Shown here: positions 43,986 through 56,452 of the stretch, in pieces
How positions within the stretch are numbered: position 1 is the first letter of the stretch
Layout of the letters: each line of letters begins with the position of its first letter
Source: Cherax quadricarinatus
Taxonomy: Eukaryota; Arthropoda; Malacostraca; Decapoda; Parastacidae
Reading direction: 5' to 3'
Length of the DNA: 64,000 bases
Assembly: GCF_038502225.1 (NCBI RefSeq)
Contig: NC_091372.1
Location: 7,118,257-7,182,256 of the forward strand
The notes under the pieces: model-generated
What the model saw: the letters and a program-made list of their open reading frames with translations, nothing else
Told to the model about the DNA's origin: nothing
Database searches by the model: none
Position numbers and translations under genes: made by a program

Positions 43986-44990
43986 TGTGAAGGCTTACTC
44001 AGCCCTGTAACAACTTCAGTCAGTATTACTAAGGCTGGCTCCTCCTCACGAAAATTAATGAATAGAAAAAGAAATAATAATTCACAAAGATAAACACTTT
44101 ATTATTTATTAAAGCAAACATAAAAAAATAAAACATGAAAGGTATATCCTATTTGAAAGAAAAATGAAATGAATAAAATAACATTTGAACTCAATGCTAA
44201 TATATATAGGGGTGTCTGGTGTTGGTGACACTGCGTGTTGTTGAAATCGTAGCAGTTGCTGATGATGGGGGGGGGGGGGGCTCAGGTGTTGGTTACAACC
44301 CACCGGTTCGTTCTTCACAGTATAGCCTTGAGTATTCTATCCCGATGACAGGAAAGCAGGTTCTTTACCGCTGCAATGATGAGGGGTTACGTCCTGCAAT
44401 TTCATACAGGTTCACAGGTAATTAAATCCAAAAAGGGGAAGTCTCAGGACGTTAGTCCATCTCCATCAATTCTACTCGTTGATTGGCAGGTGACCCTCTC
44501 TGTCATCCAAGCTGGAAAAATAGACAGGTTACCCACTGCTTAAGAAATCACTCTCCATGATAAGTACAATACCTAAAAGATGTGGTGATTATTACAACAG
44601 TCAACTTAGAGCAAGACTGAAAGAACTAAGTTTATTATTGGTCAAAAGTGAAGCTTTCAACCAATAAATCCACTAGAATACAAGGCAGGCATGTACTTAC
44701 AGTAGTGCTGGGAGCTGTGAGTCTAGTGATTACTGTTTGGACCGGAGCCCCACACGTCACCTTTCGGGGGGGGGGGGGAAGAAGGAGGGGAAGGGATAGC
44801 GGGAGCTAGACTGACCCTACCTTAACAAGCAGGCGGCAATCAAACTATCACTTTCGGGGTGGGGGAAAAAAGGCGGGAATAGGAGGAGCTTGACTTACCC
44901 TACCTTAACAAGTAGCCGACAATGAAACTATTGTTACGTACTATATACGTACTCCCTCGCTACTCCTATCTATTGAACTTTTCCCTCACA
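43986..44990 (-). repeat. 3' LTR (1005 bp)
   Basis: Uninterrupted LTR; compared with 51371-51610 plus 57613-58383 it differs by a few percent. It carries an inverse polyadenylation-type stretch (inverse of aaagataaacactttattat), two long G runs (44267-44280, 44768-44778) and duplicated 'ccctaccttaacaag' blocks. It ends CCCTCACA. Confidence 0.9.
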
Positions 44991-45003
44991 CTCCCCCATA
45001 CCA
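44991..45003 (-). other. Polypurine tract
   Basis: On the minus strand GGTATGGGGGAG directly precedes the 3' LTR, the expected place for second-strand priming. Confidence 0.7.
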
Positions 45004-45081
45004 AGACTTATAGTCAAGGAATATAAGTAGAATAGGCGAGGAAAAAGTTCTAACATGTGGAAGTCGCGTAAGGCAACAAAT

Positions 45082-46400
45082 CTACTGACTGTCACGAGTT
45101 AACCAGTCAGAGAAATAATTGGATGAACCATTGATATACACAATATGGAACTTAAAAGCCTGGAGTGCCAATGTCCACCTCAAGAGGTGACTGTTGGTTC
45201 CCTTAAAAGTTTCTAGGTATATCAAAGGTTTGTGGTCTGTTTCTAAAATTAATTCTTTTCCCAGCAAATAAAATTTAAGTTTGGAGATACCCCACACAAG
45301 GGCCAAACATTCCTTTTCTATGGTGGAGTATCTCGTTTCTGCGGGAAGGAGTTTCCGGCTTAGGAAGCATACAGGGAAGGGAGTACCATCATGGTATTGT
45401 AGTAACACTGCACCTAAGCCAGTATTGGAGGCATCAGTTCTTAAACAAAATGTTTTATTAATATCTGGAATCTTAAGTATAGGGTCTTTCGAAAAGATAC
45501 TTTTAATCTCTTTAAACTTTTCCCGAGCTACGTCGGAAAGTTCAAGAGGTTCCTTCACAGACTTTTTAAGGAAGTCAGATAAGATGCCTGTAAGATCAGT
45601 AAGGTTCGGGATAAACCGTGCATAAAAATTTACAGAACCAAGAAAGCTACGCATGAGCTTCTTGGTTTTGGGGAATTTAAATTCTAATAAAGCTTTGATC
45701 TTACTGGGGAGAGGCTGCAGAGAGTTATTAGAAAGTATCAGTCCAAGATATCTAATCTTGTTATACCCAAGGAAGCATTTCTTTGGCTTGGCAGTGAGGC
45801 CATGTGAGCGTAACCTACGCAAAACTGATGTTAATGTTTGGATATGTTCCCCCCACGTGGATGTCATTACGTAAATGTTATCAAAATAAACTGAAACATT
45901 TGGCATATTACCCAAGATCTTTCTCATCAGTCTCACGTAGGTAGCACAGGCAGTTACCAAACCGAAGGGCATAGTTCTGTATTACATCAGTCCATGGTGT
46001 GTAGGAAAAGCGGTGTACTGCTTAGAAGAAGGATCTAACATTACTTGATGATATGCCTGCGCAATATCAATCTCTGAAAAGAAGGAAGAGTCATAAAATT
46101 TGTGTAGATCGCTATCTATTAAGGGCATAGGCTCAGCATCTCACCGAGTTATAGCATTAAGGCCTCTGAAGTCAATAGCAAGTCTATATGAATTATCCTC
46201 CTTCTTAACCATGACTACTGGTGAACAATATGAAGATACTGAAGGTTCAATGATCTTTAGTTTTAATAATTTGTCTAACTCTCGGTCAGATGCATCCCTA
46301 AGGTGAACTGGAACTGGGTATAATTTTCGTTTGATAGGATTGTCCGTCACTAAGTCAATCTTATGGACTACCGTGGAGGTAACACCTGGAATATCAGTAA
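45082..46400 (-). pseudogene. RT and RNase H of the LTR element, two nonsense codons
   Basis: The RT start (SSYCSPVVMVKKEDNSYRLA, IDFRGLNAITR) reaches a TGA at 46140-46138. A middle part is open to a TAA near 45977. Then MPFGLVTACATYVRLM, VYFDNIYVMT and KPKKCFLGYNKIRYLGLIL follow. FDNI stands where F/YxDD is expected, so the second metal-binding Asp is replaced. RNase H follows (FCLRTDASNTGLGAVL, STIEKECLALVWGISK, LETDHKPLIYLE) and the frame ends at 45082 (NYFSDWLTRDSQ). Damage rules out activity. Confidence 0.88.
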
Positions 46401-48482
46401 AGACGTCTGAAAAGTTACTCGCACATTGAAGTAGTTCATGTCTCTTATGGTCATCCAAAGATTCAATAATATTAATGTTGGTTGCGTCCGAGTGGTCAAG
46501 AGTCACCAAGTCATGTAGTTCTTCATCATAGTCTAAGTTAGAGGTGTCAATTACGCACACCTTAAATTCTTCAGTTGTCGTATCAAGTTCGTGTGGAAAA
46601 ACTAAGTCAAAGTTATTAAGGCAGTTAACCGAATTTCTTCGGTAATATTTCTTAAGGATGTTGATATGATAAAGCTTAGGTTTCCCCTTGACTTCTATGA
46701 GGTAGTCAACTTTCCCACAAATTTTTAATACTTTATATGGACCTTTCCATGCTACTAATAATTTATTTGACTTGATCGGCAAAAGTACAAGAACTTCATC
46801 CCCTACTTCAAACCTTCTCCTCTGACTTTTAGAATCAAAATAGGATTTGTACTGGTCCATTGACAAACTTAAGTTTTTCGAAACTATGTCAGAGGTCTCC
46901 TCAAGTTTGGATCTAAGGTCAAGGAGAAACTGGTAAGAAGACTGAACCTCAGCATTTACCTCCTCATTAGTCCATAAGTCATGAAGGATGGACAGTGGAC
47001 CTCTGGCCTGTCTACCATAGAGAAGTTCAAAAGGTGAAAACCCCAAAGAGTCACTGGGAACTTCCCTCATGGCAAACAAAACACAGGGTAGGTAACGATG
47101 CCACTCCTTAGGTTTAAGGGAGCAAAGTTTCCTTAAAATTGACTTTAGAATCGAATGCTGGCGCTCAATCCTCCCATTACAGCTGGGATGATAGGGTGTG
47201 GTGAAGAGAGGCTTCACTCCCAGAAGTTGGTATAGATGTTGCATTAAGTCAGATGTGAATTGTGTCCCACAGTCAGACAAAATTTCTCTAGGGATGCCCA
47301 CTCTGGAGAAGATGGACAAAAGGGCTTCAGCCACCTCTGTAGTAGTTATGGTTTTTAAGGGAACGGCTTCAGGGAAGCTCGAAGCATAATCAACTAATGT
47401 TAATATATATCTATGTCCCCCAGATGAAAGTGGGGATAAAGGACCAATGATGTCAATAGCTACTCTTTCAAAAGGTACTGTAAAGACTGGCATTTTGACC
47501 ATAGGTACTCGCCTGGTACCTCGGGAGGATGACGGTTGGCAAACTTTACACGATCTATAATAGGTAGTGACATCTGAGGACATTTTTGGCCAAAAATAGG
47601 TTTCCCTAATTTTATTTAAGGTTTTACGATGCGAGAAATGTCCGGGCACTGGCAGGTCATGAGCCATTTTAAGAACAGTCTCTCTGCATTGACTTGGAAC
47701 AACTAAGATGGAATAGTCTGTCTCATCTGAATTTAATTTGAATACTGACTTGTACAAGATACCTTTTATATATTCAAATTTATATGAAAAGTTTTTCCTT
47801 TGGATAACTTGATTTTGTTTAGCGGCATTATGGCAATTCTGAAGAGAAGGGCAATTACGTTGTAAATTGACAAAGGAGTTCTTTGATATGTCTAAAGGCT
47901 TAAAGTCAGGGAAAATCAAAGGATGGACAGTAGGAGAAGCCTGGGCTTTGGTCTGAGCCCTAGTCAAGACATTTATAGTATCGGAGGTGATATCTTCACT
48001 TTCATCTAATAAGTGAACTGGTGATCCTACTACCTCGCTTTCGAGAGTACCATCAATGGTTTTTAATCCCACATCAATCTCACAAGACATTGTCTCATCT
48101 GAACTTTTGAGGGGCATCTCTGACTCTACAGAAAGAGGATCTGAAACACCCATGCCCATCTTTGGTGATGAAAGGTCAACCTCAGAAGGAAGAATGGCAC
48201 CTTTTACATTACCTATTAGTACGGAGCAAGAAGTGATGGGAGCTAGTACGGCTTCAGACCAACCTGTGAACCATTTAGACCTAATGTAACAACGGATGGT
48301 AGGAAAAGTGTCCGTACGGCCCAAGTAGTCTGAAAGTATAGCAGAGGAATGAGTTTCTTTAAGGTTAGGGAACAGCTTATCAGAAATGACTATACATGTG
48401 CATCCAGTGTCTCGTAAAATGGTAGATACATTAAGTCCATTAACTGTTCCTGAACAGAAGGGTGCTTGGTCATTACAGTCTT
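46401..48482 (-). pseudogene. Protease and integrase of the LTR element
   Basis: Reading from the TTAA at 48482, the protease has ILRDTGCTCIVISDKL, with the catalytic DTG at about 48411-48403. A linker of about 190 residues follows. Integrase has the zinc-binding H-H-C-C (GHFSHRKTLNKIRETYFWP ... CKVCQ), the core Asp (AIDIIGPLSP), a second Asp in LSDCGTQFTSDLM, and Glu in NGRIERQHSILK. A GPY/F-type tail (LLVAWKGPYKVLKI) leads to a linker before RT. The frame itself is open. It is separated from Gag only by the MITE at 48486-49557. Confidence 0.9.
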
Positions 48483-48485
48483 TAA

Positions 48486-49557
48486 CCCTTTGACTGTTTT
48501 CGACGTATAAGTACGTCTTACGAGCCAATGTTTCTGACGTATATATACTCAATAATTCTAGCGGCTTCAAATCAAGCGGGAAAAAACTGGTAGGCCCACA
48601 TGTGAGAGAATGGGTCTGTGTGGTCAGTGTGCACCACATAAAAAAAATCCTGCAGCACACATTGCGTAATGAGAAAAAAAAAAACTCTGATCGTTTTTTT
48701 GGAATAAAACGCCGACTTTGAGGTATATTTTCGTATAGTATTTATCGTTGTATTCACGGTTTCATGGTCTTAGGTGATAAAATGGAAAACATATTACAGA
48801 AATAGAGATGATTTTCATTACTTTGACGATGAAAACGACCTTGAAACTGAGCTCATATTAGCGGAAATGTTCGATTTTTACCAATGTTCAGGAGTAAACA
48901 AATCACACCACACGTCCAATACACGTCAACTGGAGAGTCTAATATTCTTTCACTAGTGCACTGATATTATTTATACCATTTTTACAATAATGCAGTAGTC
49001 TGCATAACAGTAAATTTTTTATTTTTTTGTATGAATAAAAATCAAAATAGAAAGCAATAATAATATAAGAGGGGCCTAGAGATGTGACTAATGAACAGAG
49101 GATATACTATTTTAGTGCCAAGAATGTCTACCTTGTTTATTCTGGACCCTATTTTGAAATTGGCATCTTTTTTAATTTGCGTGAAATTGGCCAAATTGCC
49201 AATTTCTGACCACTATATTGGGTAGTTCAAATTGGTAAATGGGTGGTTTCTTGTACTCAGCTGATAGATAAAATGGAGTTCTAAAGAAATAGCTATGAGT
49301 TTGGTCAACTGGAACAACGAAATTGGCTGAAAACAGGGCTCAAAGTCGGCGAAATCGCCGATACACATATGTCGCCGATTCCGCTAACTTCGCGGGAGCG
49401 TAATTCCGTGAGTTTTCGACCAAATTTCAAACTTTTGGTGTCATTACCATCGGGAACAGATTCTCTATAATTTCATAAGAAAAAATAATTTTTTTTTTTC
49501 GAATATTTGGCGACATAGAATGACAGTTTCAGAAAGGGGCCTGAAACAGTCAAAGGG
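48486..49557. mobile_element. piggyBac-type MITE, family 1 (1072 bp), in the Gag-protease region
   Basis: Ends CCCTTTGACTGTTT and its inverse with TTAA on both sides (48482-48485, 49558-49561). Both sides of the insertion site are in the same reading frame, so the retroelement frame was open here before insertion. About 58 codons of the MITE are read as a false N-terminus of the protease frame. Confidence 0.93.
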
Positions 49558-49560
49558 TTA

Positions 49561-50802
49561 AAACATCTTCCAACTTTTTGGACCTTCTTAGAAGGACAAT
49601 CTGGACGTTTATGTCCCTTAACACCACACAAATGACAAACAGGAATAAAAGAAGTCATTTTACTTTCCACTAGAGGCTTTGATTTCTTAAGGTCTGATGA
49701 ACCCTTGCCCTTAGGGTTCGATCCCTTTAGGTCTTTATAGGAATTGTGAGCCTCAGCATACAGGTCAGCAGCCTCAGCAACTTCCTCAGCTTTAATCAGG
49801 TTACGTTCTCTGATGAATGTTCGTATCTGGTGAGGAAGAGCTGTCAGGAACTGGTCAGCAACCATGAAGTCTCTAAGAGATTCATAACTGCGATCAATTC
49901 CTGAACTCTCTATCCAAAAGTCGAACAAACGAAAGAGTGTTACCTGTAACTGCTGAAAGTTCTGGCCAGGCTGTGAGGTGGCATACCTGAAATCTTTCCT
50001 GTAAGAATTAGTGGCTTTTTGATATGCTTTAAGGATTGCCTTCTTCAGTAGGTTATAATTACATATATCCTGCGACAAAATTGCATAGATATTCAAGTCT
50101 GTACCAGAAAATAACATTACTAACCTGGTAGCCCAGGTGTCAGCAGGCCATTCACAGAGGGTAGCGGTATTTTCAAACCTGATAATGTATGAAGTTACGT
50201 CTTCCCACTCTGTGAAGGGAGGTAAATTAGGTGTTGGAATATGTGCACTAACTGCACGTTGTTCCATTACTCCTTCCTCTAATTGTTTTTGTGTAAAAGT
50301 TAACTTTTTTTTCTCTAATTCAAGGCGAGATTTTTCGAGCTCGCGATCCTCTTCTCTCTCTATTAATTCATGTTCCCTAGCTTTTTCCTCAACTTCTCTA
50401 TCCTTTGCTCTTTCCTCAAGTTCTCCTAATTTAACCTGTTCCTCACGTATCTTAGCTTGTTCCTCACATATTTTAGCTTGTTCCTCACGTTCTCTATCCT
50501 TTGCTCTTTCCTCAAGTTCTCTTAATTTAACTTGTTCTTCACGTACTCTAGCTCTCTCCTCACGATCAAGTCTATCATGCTCCTTTTTGTCTTCTCTCTC
50601 TCTTTCTAACCGTCTTTCTTGGATTTCTCTCTCAATTCTCTCTCTCTCCTTTTTCTCTTCTCTTTCCCTTGCTGTCTTTCTTCTCTCTCATTCTCTCTCT
50701 CTCAAGTCTTTCCTGGATCTTAGCACTAATGAAAGATTCTAAACTTTTCCCTGTTATTCCTAACTTACTTCCAGCGTTCATCCAAAACTGGTATTCCTCC
50801 AT
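49561..50802 (-). pseudogene. Gag of the LTR element
   Basis: The likely start ATG is at 50802 (MEEYQFWMNAGSKLGITGKS). A long Glu/Arg-rich coiled coil follows (about 50720-50290; LELEKKKLTFTQKQLEEGV), entered through a frameshift near 50695. The capsid part starts near 50230 (PPFTEWEDVTSYIIRFENTA, FRYATSQPGQNFQQLQVTLF, SGIDRSYESLRDFMVADQFL). A single CCHC zinc knuckle is CHLCGVKGHKRPDC near 49640. The frame is cut at 49561 by the MITE. The opposite strand gives a Ser-rich false frame. Confidence 0.85.
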
Positions 50803-51370
50803 ATTTGCAAGAATAACTTAAACTACCAGGGGAAATGAAACGGGTATTAAAGAAAATGGAGGGTTCAATTCCTGCTCCGCTCAAACTGTAAATAAATCAG
50901 AGGGCTCGATCCCTACTTCAATTAAACAATATTTATTAATTAAAACGAAGGGTTCTATGCCGGCTCCGAGCAAACGGTAAGTAGAATGGGGTCACTTGAC
51001 CATCCAATCTTCTCACCAACAAATCAAGAGTGTCCAACGACAGTTCCCTTGATAAAATAAAGAGCTCAATGAAACAAATTGTCACTTGAAAATCTCGGGT
51101 CCCTAGAGTCTAATCCTCCAAAGTGTTTCAAGCTCGAACAAAAAGGTGGCAGAATTAAATATTATATCCTGCCTGACTTGACTTACAATAAATTGAGACT
51201 ATAACAATCACCAAATCTTTTAAATACCTGTACTGTAGTCCTACCATAGAGAATGATTACTCATGGTTGGTGGTAACCGTTTGTGGTATGCGGCGTTGAA
51301 GTTCCAATGGTAGATTCGAGATGGAGTTGAATCTTGATTCAGTCGAGTTGATCCTGGCAAGGTCGCCACT
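50803..51370 (-). other. 5' leader of the LTR element with primer-binding site
   Basis: Directly inside the 5' LTR the minus strand reads AG then TGGCGACCTTGCCAGG (51368-51353), starting with the TGG expected to pair with a tRNA 3' end. The identity is uncertain (Arg-type by resemblance). The rest (about 550 bp) repeats a phrase of the type gaggg-ttc-a-tgcc-gctccg at 50855-50875 and 50945-50970. It has no gene. Confidence 0.6.
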
Positions 51371-53216
51371 TGTGAAGGTTTACTCAGCCCTGTAACAACT
51401 TCAGTCAGTATTACTCAGGCTGGCTCCTCCTCAGGAAAATTAATGAATAGAAAAAGAAATAATAATTCACAAAGATAAACACTTTATTATTTATTAAAGC
51501 AAACATAAAACAATAAAACATGAAAGGTATATCCTATTTGAAAGAAAAATGAAAAATGAAATGAATAAAATAACATTTGAACTCAACGCTAATATATATA
51601 GGGGTGTCTGCAGGGCCGGATTAAGAAGTCTCCGGGCCCTAGGCTATTCAGATTGGCGGGGCCCCTTTGAGTTATGGGTAAGCGAAGTGACCCCTTCCAG
51701 CTTGTGGGTGAGGGGGGGGGGTCGGTGTGAGCCTGTTTAAGGTCTAATTAAATACATTCTGGCTATTTAGATTAAATTTAATAGGGAAAGTACATCAAGA
51801 CAACCAAAACCATTTACCAACAGCCATTATAACTATCTTGTTAAATCATGCATTTTAAAGAGAATAAACTCAAGACAGCATAGTATTACTAGATTAGGCT
51901 ATTAAAGTAGTGACATCATGTACCTATTATATTCAGCATAACCACTACAGCACTATTATTCCCTTTATAAATCACTGACCATTATTGTTATCATTGCATC
52001 ATGCATAAGACTATCAAATCATGTAAACTCAAGAAAGTAAAGAATTGTTTATATTCACAGGCACTTCTTAAATAAACTTTTTTCTGGATTTCATATTGGC
52101 AAAATAATCAATTATATTCTGAAAATCAATATTTCTTGTTAGATCAGACTCAATGGTCAACAATGCTAGGTTACACAATTTGTCTTGGCTCATTGTTGAA
52201 CGGAGCTGGTTTTTCACTCTTTTCAAAACAGAAAATGAACGTTCTCCTTCACAGTTAGTAGCTGGAAGTGTTAGGTAAAGGCGATACACTATGTCAACAT
52301 TAGGGAAGGTTTCTGAGATACCTGCATTTCTTAAATGTTTCAAAGCAGCTGAGGGTGCACATTTTTTCAGGTGGAGCTTTAATCTGATTCATATACCCAG
52401 AAAAATGAACTATTTCTTCAACAAATGTGTCCTGAACATCTGCTGAAAGGTGTTGTTGCAACTTTAATGCAGCTTCTCTCAATTCTGCATCTGGCATAGT
52501 AGTAATTTTGAACAGAAATCCAAACTTGTCATTGAGATTCTGGTAGATTTCTTTTCTTTTCACCAATTCTGTAATCAGTGAATCCAGAATGACGAAGTAT
52601 GTAGCTGTCTTACATTTCTGCCTTGGTAGCAACACAATTTCATTGTCTGGCTCTTCAAAATTGCGTTTCCTCTTCCTTGACCGCTGATGATCAGCCCGGT
52701 AACTGTAGTCTTTCACCAGCAGTTTAGCTTTCTCTTCAAACATTTCAAAAGCTTCATCATTGCGAAGTGAGCTTACAAATTCCACTAAGCCTGCATAGAG
52801 GTTAGCACAAGTAGCCATTTCAATTTCAATTTTCTGAAGTGTCTTGTTCGTGGCATTTAACCGTTCCAGTATACAGTCCCAAAGCACACAGAGTAAGGCC
52901 AATTCAAAATCTTCCAATTTTGATGCTAAGCTGGCTGCTTCGCTTCTTGTAGTTGCTGTCTGGTCTTCATCCTCTGCTATTTGGATCAAAGCAGAACGTA
53001 TTTCAGTAAAGCTGTCTTTCAAAGTATGTGTTGCATCATGCTGCGCTGACCACCTTGTTGTTGATAATGATTTGATGACATCTCCATGAATGGTTGACTT
53101 GAGTATACTCCACCAATGCGTTGAAGCAGAGAAAAAATTAAAGAGTGCTTGTAAAAGTCCAAAAAATGAAACTGCAGCAACACAACACTCCGCAGCACAT
53201 GACCCAACAAGATTAA

Positions 53217-54291
53217 CCCTTTCAGGGTCCGTCCTGTAGATCTACGGCTTTACGTTCAGGGTCCAAACCGTAGATCTACGCCATGAGCTCAGCTCACTCT
53301 GATAAACTGTGAGTGGTACATTTGGGCCTAGATATGAGAGAATACATCTATGTGGTATGTGTGCACCACATAAAACAGATCCTGCAGCACACTGTGTATA
53401 ATGAGAGAAAAAAAATGAAATCATGATTTTTCGATTAAAACAGCAACTTTGCAGTGTTTTTTCGTATGTTTTTTATAGTTGTATTTGCGATTTCTTGGTC
53501 TCATTTGATAGAATGGAAGACATATTACAGAAATAGAGATGATTTTGATTGGTTTTAGCACTGGAAATTGCTTGAAACTGAGCTCAAAGTAGCAGAAATG
53601 TTAAATTTTTGCCAATATTCAAGAGTAAACAAACGACCTCACACGTCTAATACACGTCAGCTGGTGGGTCTAATATACATTCACAAATATGGTGATGATA
53701 TTTATACAATTATTACAGTATTGCATAACAGTAAATCTTCTATTTTTTGGTGTGAATAAAAATTCATTATGTGAATAAAAAATCAAAATGGAATTTATTT
53801 GTAAAGCCTCAAAACATAACTAATGAACAGAGGAAATGTTAGTTTAGTTCCAGGAATGCCTACATTGTTCATTCTGGACCCTATTTTGAAATTGGAATAT
53901 TTTGAACTTTGTGTTAAATTGGCCAAATTAACAATTTCCGATCACTTTATTTTGTAGTTGAAACAGTTGACTTGGCGATTTCTTGTGCTCAATCGATAGA
54001 ATAGAAGTAATACTAGTGAAATAGCTAAGAATTTGGTTGATTGGAATAATGTAATTGGCCTAAAATGGGAGTCAAAGTCGGCAAAATCGCCGATTCGTAA
54101 ATATCGCTGACACATCAAAATTCGTGAGAGCATAATTTCGTCAATTTTCCACCAAATTTCGTACTTTTTGTTTTATTACCTTCACAAAAAGATTCTCTAC
54201 GATTTCATAAGAAAAAATAACAAATTTTTTTTTTTTAAATTCTTGGACACTGGTGCGTGACTCCAGATTTGGGCCTTGGACCCTGAAAGGG
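53217..54291. mobile_element. piggyBac-type MITE, family 1 variant (1075 bp)
   Basis: Perfect 13-bp ends CCCTTTCAGGGTC with TTAA on both sides (53213-53216, 54292-54295). The termini differ from the CCCTTTGACTGT group, and the internal blocks are diverged, so it is a subfamily. The right-edge remnant 1-208 belongs with it. Confidence 0.92.
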
Positions 54292-55460
54292 TTAAGAGAA
54301 TGTGCTGAGCAGGGCACATATTCAGCAAGTGGGTTGATTTGCTTGATACGGGCTTGCAATCCATTATATTTACCCAACATGTTACTTGCATTGTCGTAGC
54401 TCTGGCCACGGCAATCCATAATAGAGAGATCATGTTCAAGCAGAGTATCCAGTACTACATTCATCATTGTTTCTCCATCATGGCCTGAAAGAGGAATGAA
54501 TTTTATAAAGCGCTCTACAGGCTTATCACTGGAGTCGACAAAGTGAACAATGAATGTCAATTGGTCTGTATGTGAAATATCTGGTGTTGAATCTACACTT
54601 ATTGCAAAGTATTTTGCAGTTTTCACAGCTGCTATGATGTTATTGAGGACCTTCTTAGTCATCAATTCAGTAAATTCATTGCATATAGTAGATGACATGT
54701 AAGATACAGTGCCTCTTCCTGCATTCCCAAGGCGTGACACATGATTTGCTAAGAATGGATCGAATTGTGCTAACAGTTCTATGATCCCTAGGAAATTGCC
54801 ATTGTTTTCCGAACCAAAAACCTCATTTTCTCCACGGAAAGCAAGTCCTCTTAGAGCTAAGAATTTTACAACAGCAACAACTCTTTCTAGAACTTTTCTC
54901 CAATAAGTGCGCTCTTTTTAGTTTGATTTTACAAATGAGAATCCAATAAGCCTTTTTTCTGTGCACGAAATACACTGGCTAAAATGCAGCTCCTGTGAGT
55001 GGTGCTGTTTTCATGTTCCTCGAAACGCTTGGAATTTTTCCAGTCATTGAACCCCTGTGTGAAGGTATTTTCTTTGGTAGAAAATAGCTTGCATGCTGAA
55101 CAGTACACTTTTCCTGAGCTTTCAGAGTATACCATCCATGATCTTTTCACAGTTTCTGAATTTGCAAGCTTCCTATAAAACATAGATGACTTTAAACAAC
55201 GACGACTTCCATCATCATAAATCCTTGCTGATTTCCTAAAGTCAATGTTCAGAGTTTGACTGAAGTTTTCTGCAATGAAAGCATTACGTAGAGAATCTGG
55301 GATTACATTTGGCCATGAGGCAGGATCTTTTAAGACAAATCCTGTGGATGAAATGTCCGTTGAGACATTGAGAGGAGACACAAAAGAAGTAGATGCTGGC
55401 TGAGAAATAATGGAGGGAGGGCTTCCTGTATGATCTGACATATCTGCAGATTCAACTGTA

Positions 55461-56448
55461 CAGTGGACCCCCACATAACGATGGCATCACATAGCGATTA
55501 TTTCGCATACCGCTTACTTTAATCGCAAAATTTTTGCCGCGCATACCGATTAAAAACCCGCTCACCGATTTTCGTCCGAGACGCGTCCAATGTGCGCCCT
55601 CACCCAGCCTCACATGTGCCGCCCGTGCCATTGTTTACCAGGCAGCCTCCGCGCTAACATCCAAGCATACACTCGGAATATTTCGTATTATTACAGTGTT
55701 TTCGGTGGTGTTTCTGGAAAATAAGTGACCATGGGCCCCAAGAAAGCTTCTAGTGCCAACCCTGTGGTAAAAAGGGTGAGAATTAGTATGGAAATTAAGA
55801 AAGATTTTGAAGGGTTTGGGGCTAACCCTGAGAAGCCTATGCCAGTTGTGGAATCCATTGTGCCTACTTCAAAGATTAAGGAAATGTGTGCACAGTGGGT
55901 TGAACTGCAAACCTTTATGGATGAAAATCACCCTGACACAGCTATTGCAAGCCGTGCTGGTGACTATTTCAATGACAATGTTGTGGCCCATTTTAGACAA
56001 ATCGTAAAGGAACGGGAGGTACAGAGCTCTATGGACAGATTTGTTGTGCGACAGAGGTCCAGTGACTCTCAAGCTGGTCCTAGTGGCATTAAAAGAAGAA
56101 GGGAAGTAACCCCGGAAAAGGACTTGCTACCTCAAGTCCTAATGGAAGGGGATTCCCCTTCTAAACAGTAAGAAGATAATGCTCTCCCCTCCTCCCATCC
56201 CATCAATCATCACCAGATCTTCAATAAAAGTAAGTGTCATGTAAGTGTGCATGCCTTTTTCAGTTTGTGTGTATTAAAATTAACATTTCATGTGGTAAAA
56301 AATTTTTTTTTTCATACTTTTGGGTGTCTTGCACGGATTAATTTTATTTCCATTATTTCTTATGGGGAAAATTCATTCACATAACGATTATTTCGCATAA
56401 CAATTACCCCTCTTGCACGGATTAAAATCGTTAACCGGGGGTCCACTG
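55461..56448 (+). mobile_element. Tigger derivative, deleted (988 bp), in the hAT gene
   Basis: Ends CAGTGGACCCCC and gggggtccactg, TA on both sides (55459-55460, 56449-56450). Subterminal repeats acataacgat/gcataacaatta are internal inverted copies. Most of the transposase is deleted, leaving a fused short frame. Confidence 0.92.
55725..56171 (+). CDS. Chimeric 148-codon Tigger frame (N-terminus fused to C-terminus)
   Basis: True ATG is likely 55731 (MGPKKASSANPVVKRVRISM). After about 27 residues it joins a Tigger C-terminus: SKIKEMCAQWVELQTFMDEN, HPDTAIASRAGDYFNDNVVA, HFRQIVKEREVQSSMDRFVV, ending LMEGDSPSKQ. The DNA-binding helix-turn-helix is nearly all lost and the DDE core is gone. The frame is intact across the deletion, followed by a tttcaataaaag polyadenylation-like signal. 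No activity is expected; whether it is transcribed is unknown. Confidence 0.6.
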   Translation: MTMGPKKASSANPVVKRVRISMEIKKDFEGFGANPEKPMPVVESIVPTSKIKEMCAQWVELQTFMDENHPDTAIASRAGDYFNDNVVAHFRQIVKEREVQSSMDRFVVRQRSSDSQAGPSGIKRRREVTPEKDLLPQVLMEGDSPSKQ

Positions 56449-56452
56449 TACT

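Noticed and set aside
43698..44010. Second JAK exon
   Set aside because: The translations show no FERM similarity, and the stretch overlaps a TA-element end and the LTR start.
44267..44780. G-quadruplex control elements in the LTR
   Set aside because: The G runs are single homopolymers of 11-14 with variable length between the two LTRs, more like slippage than a conserved motif.
50137..50742. Ser/Leu-rich 201-codon plus-strand protein
   Set aside because: It is the antisense of the Glu/Arg coiled-coil Gag region.
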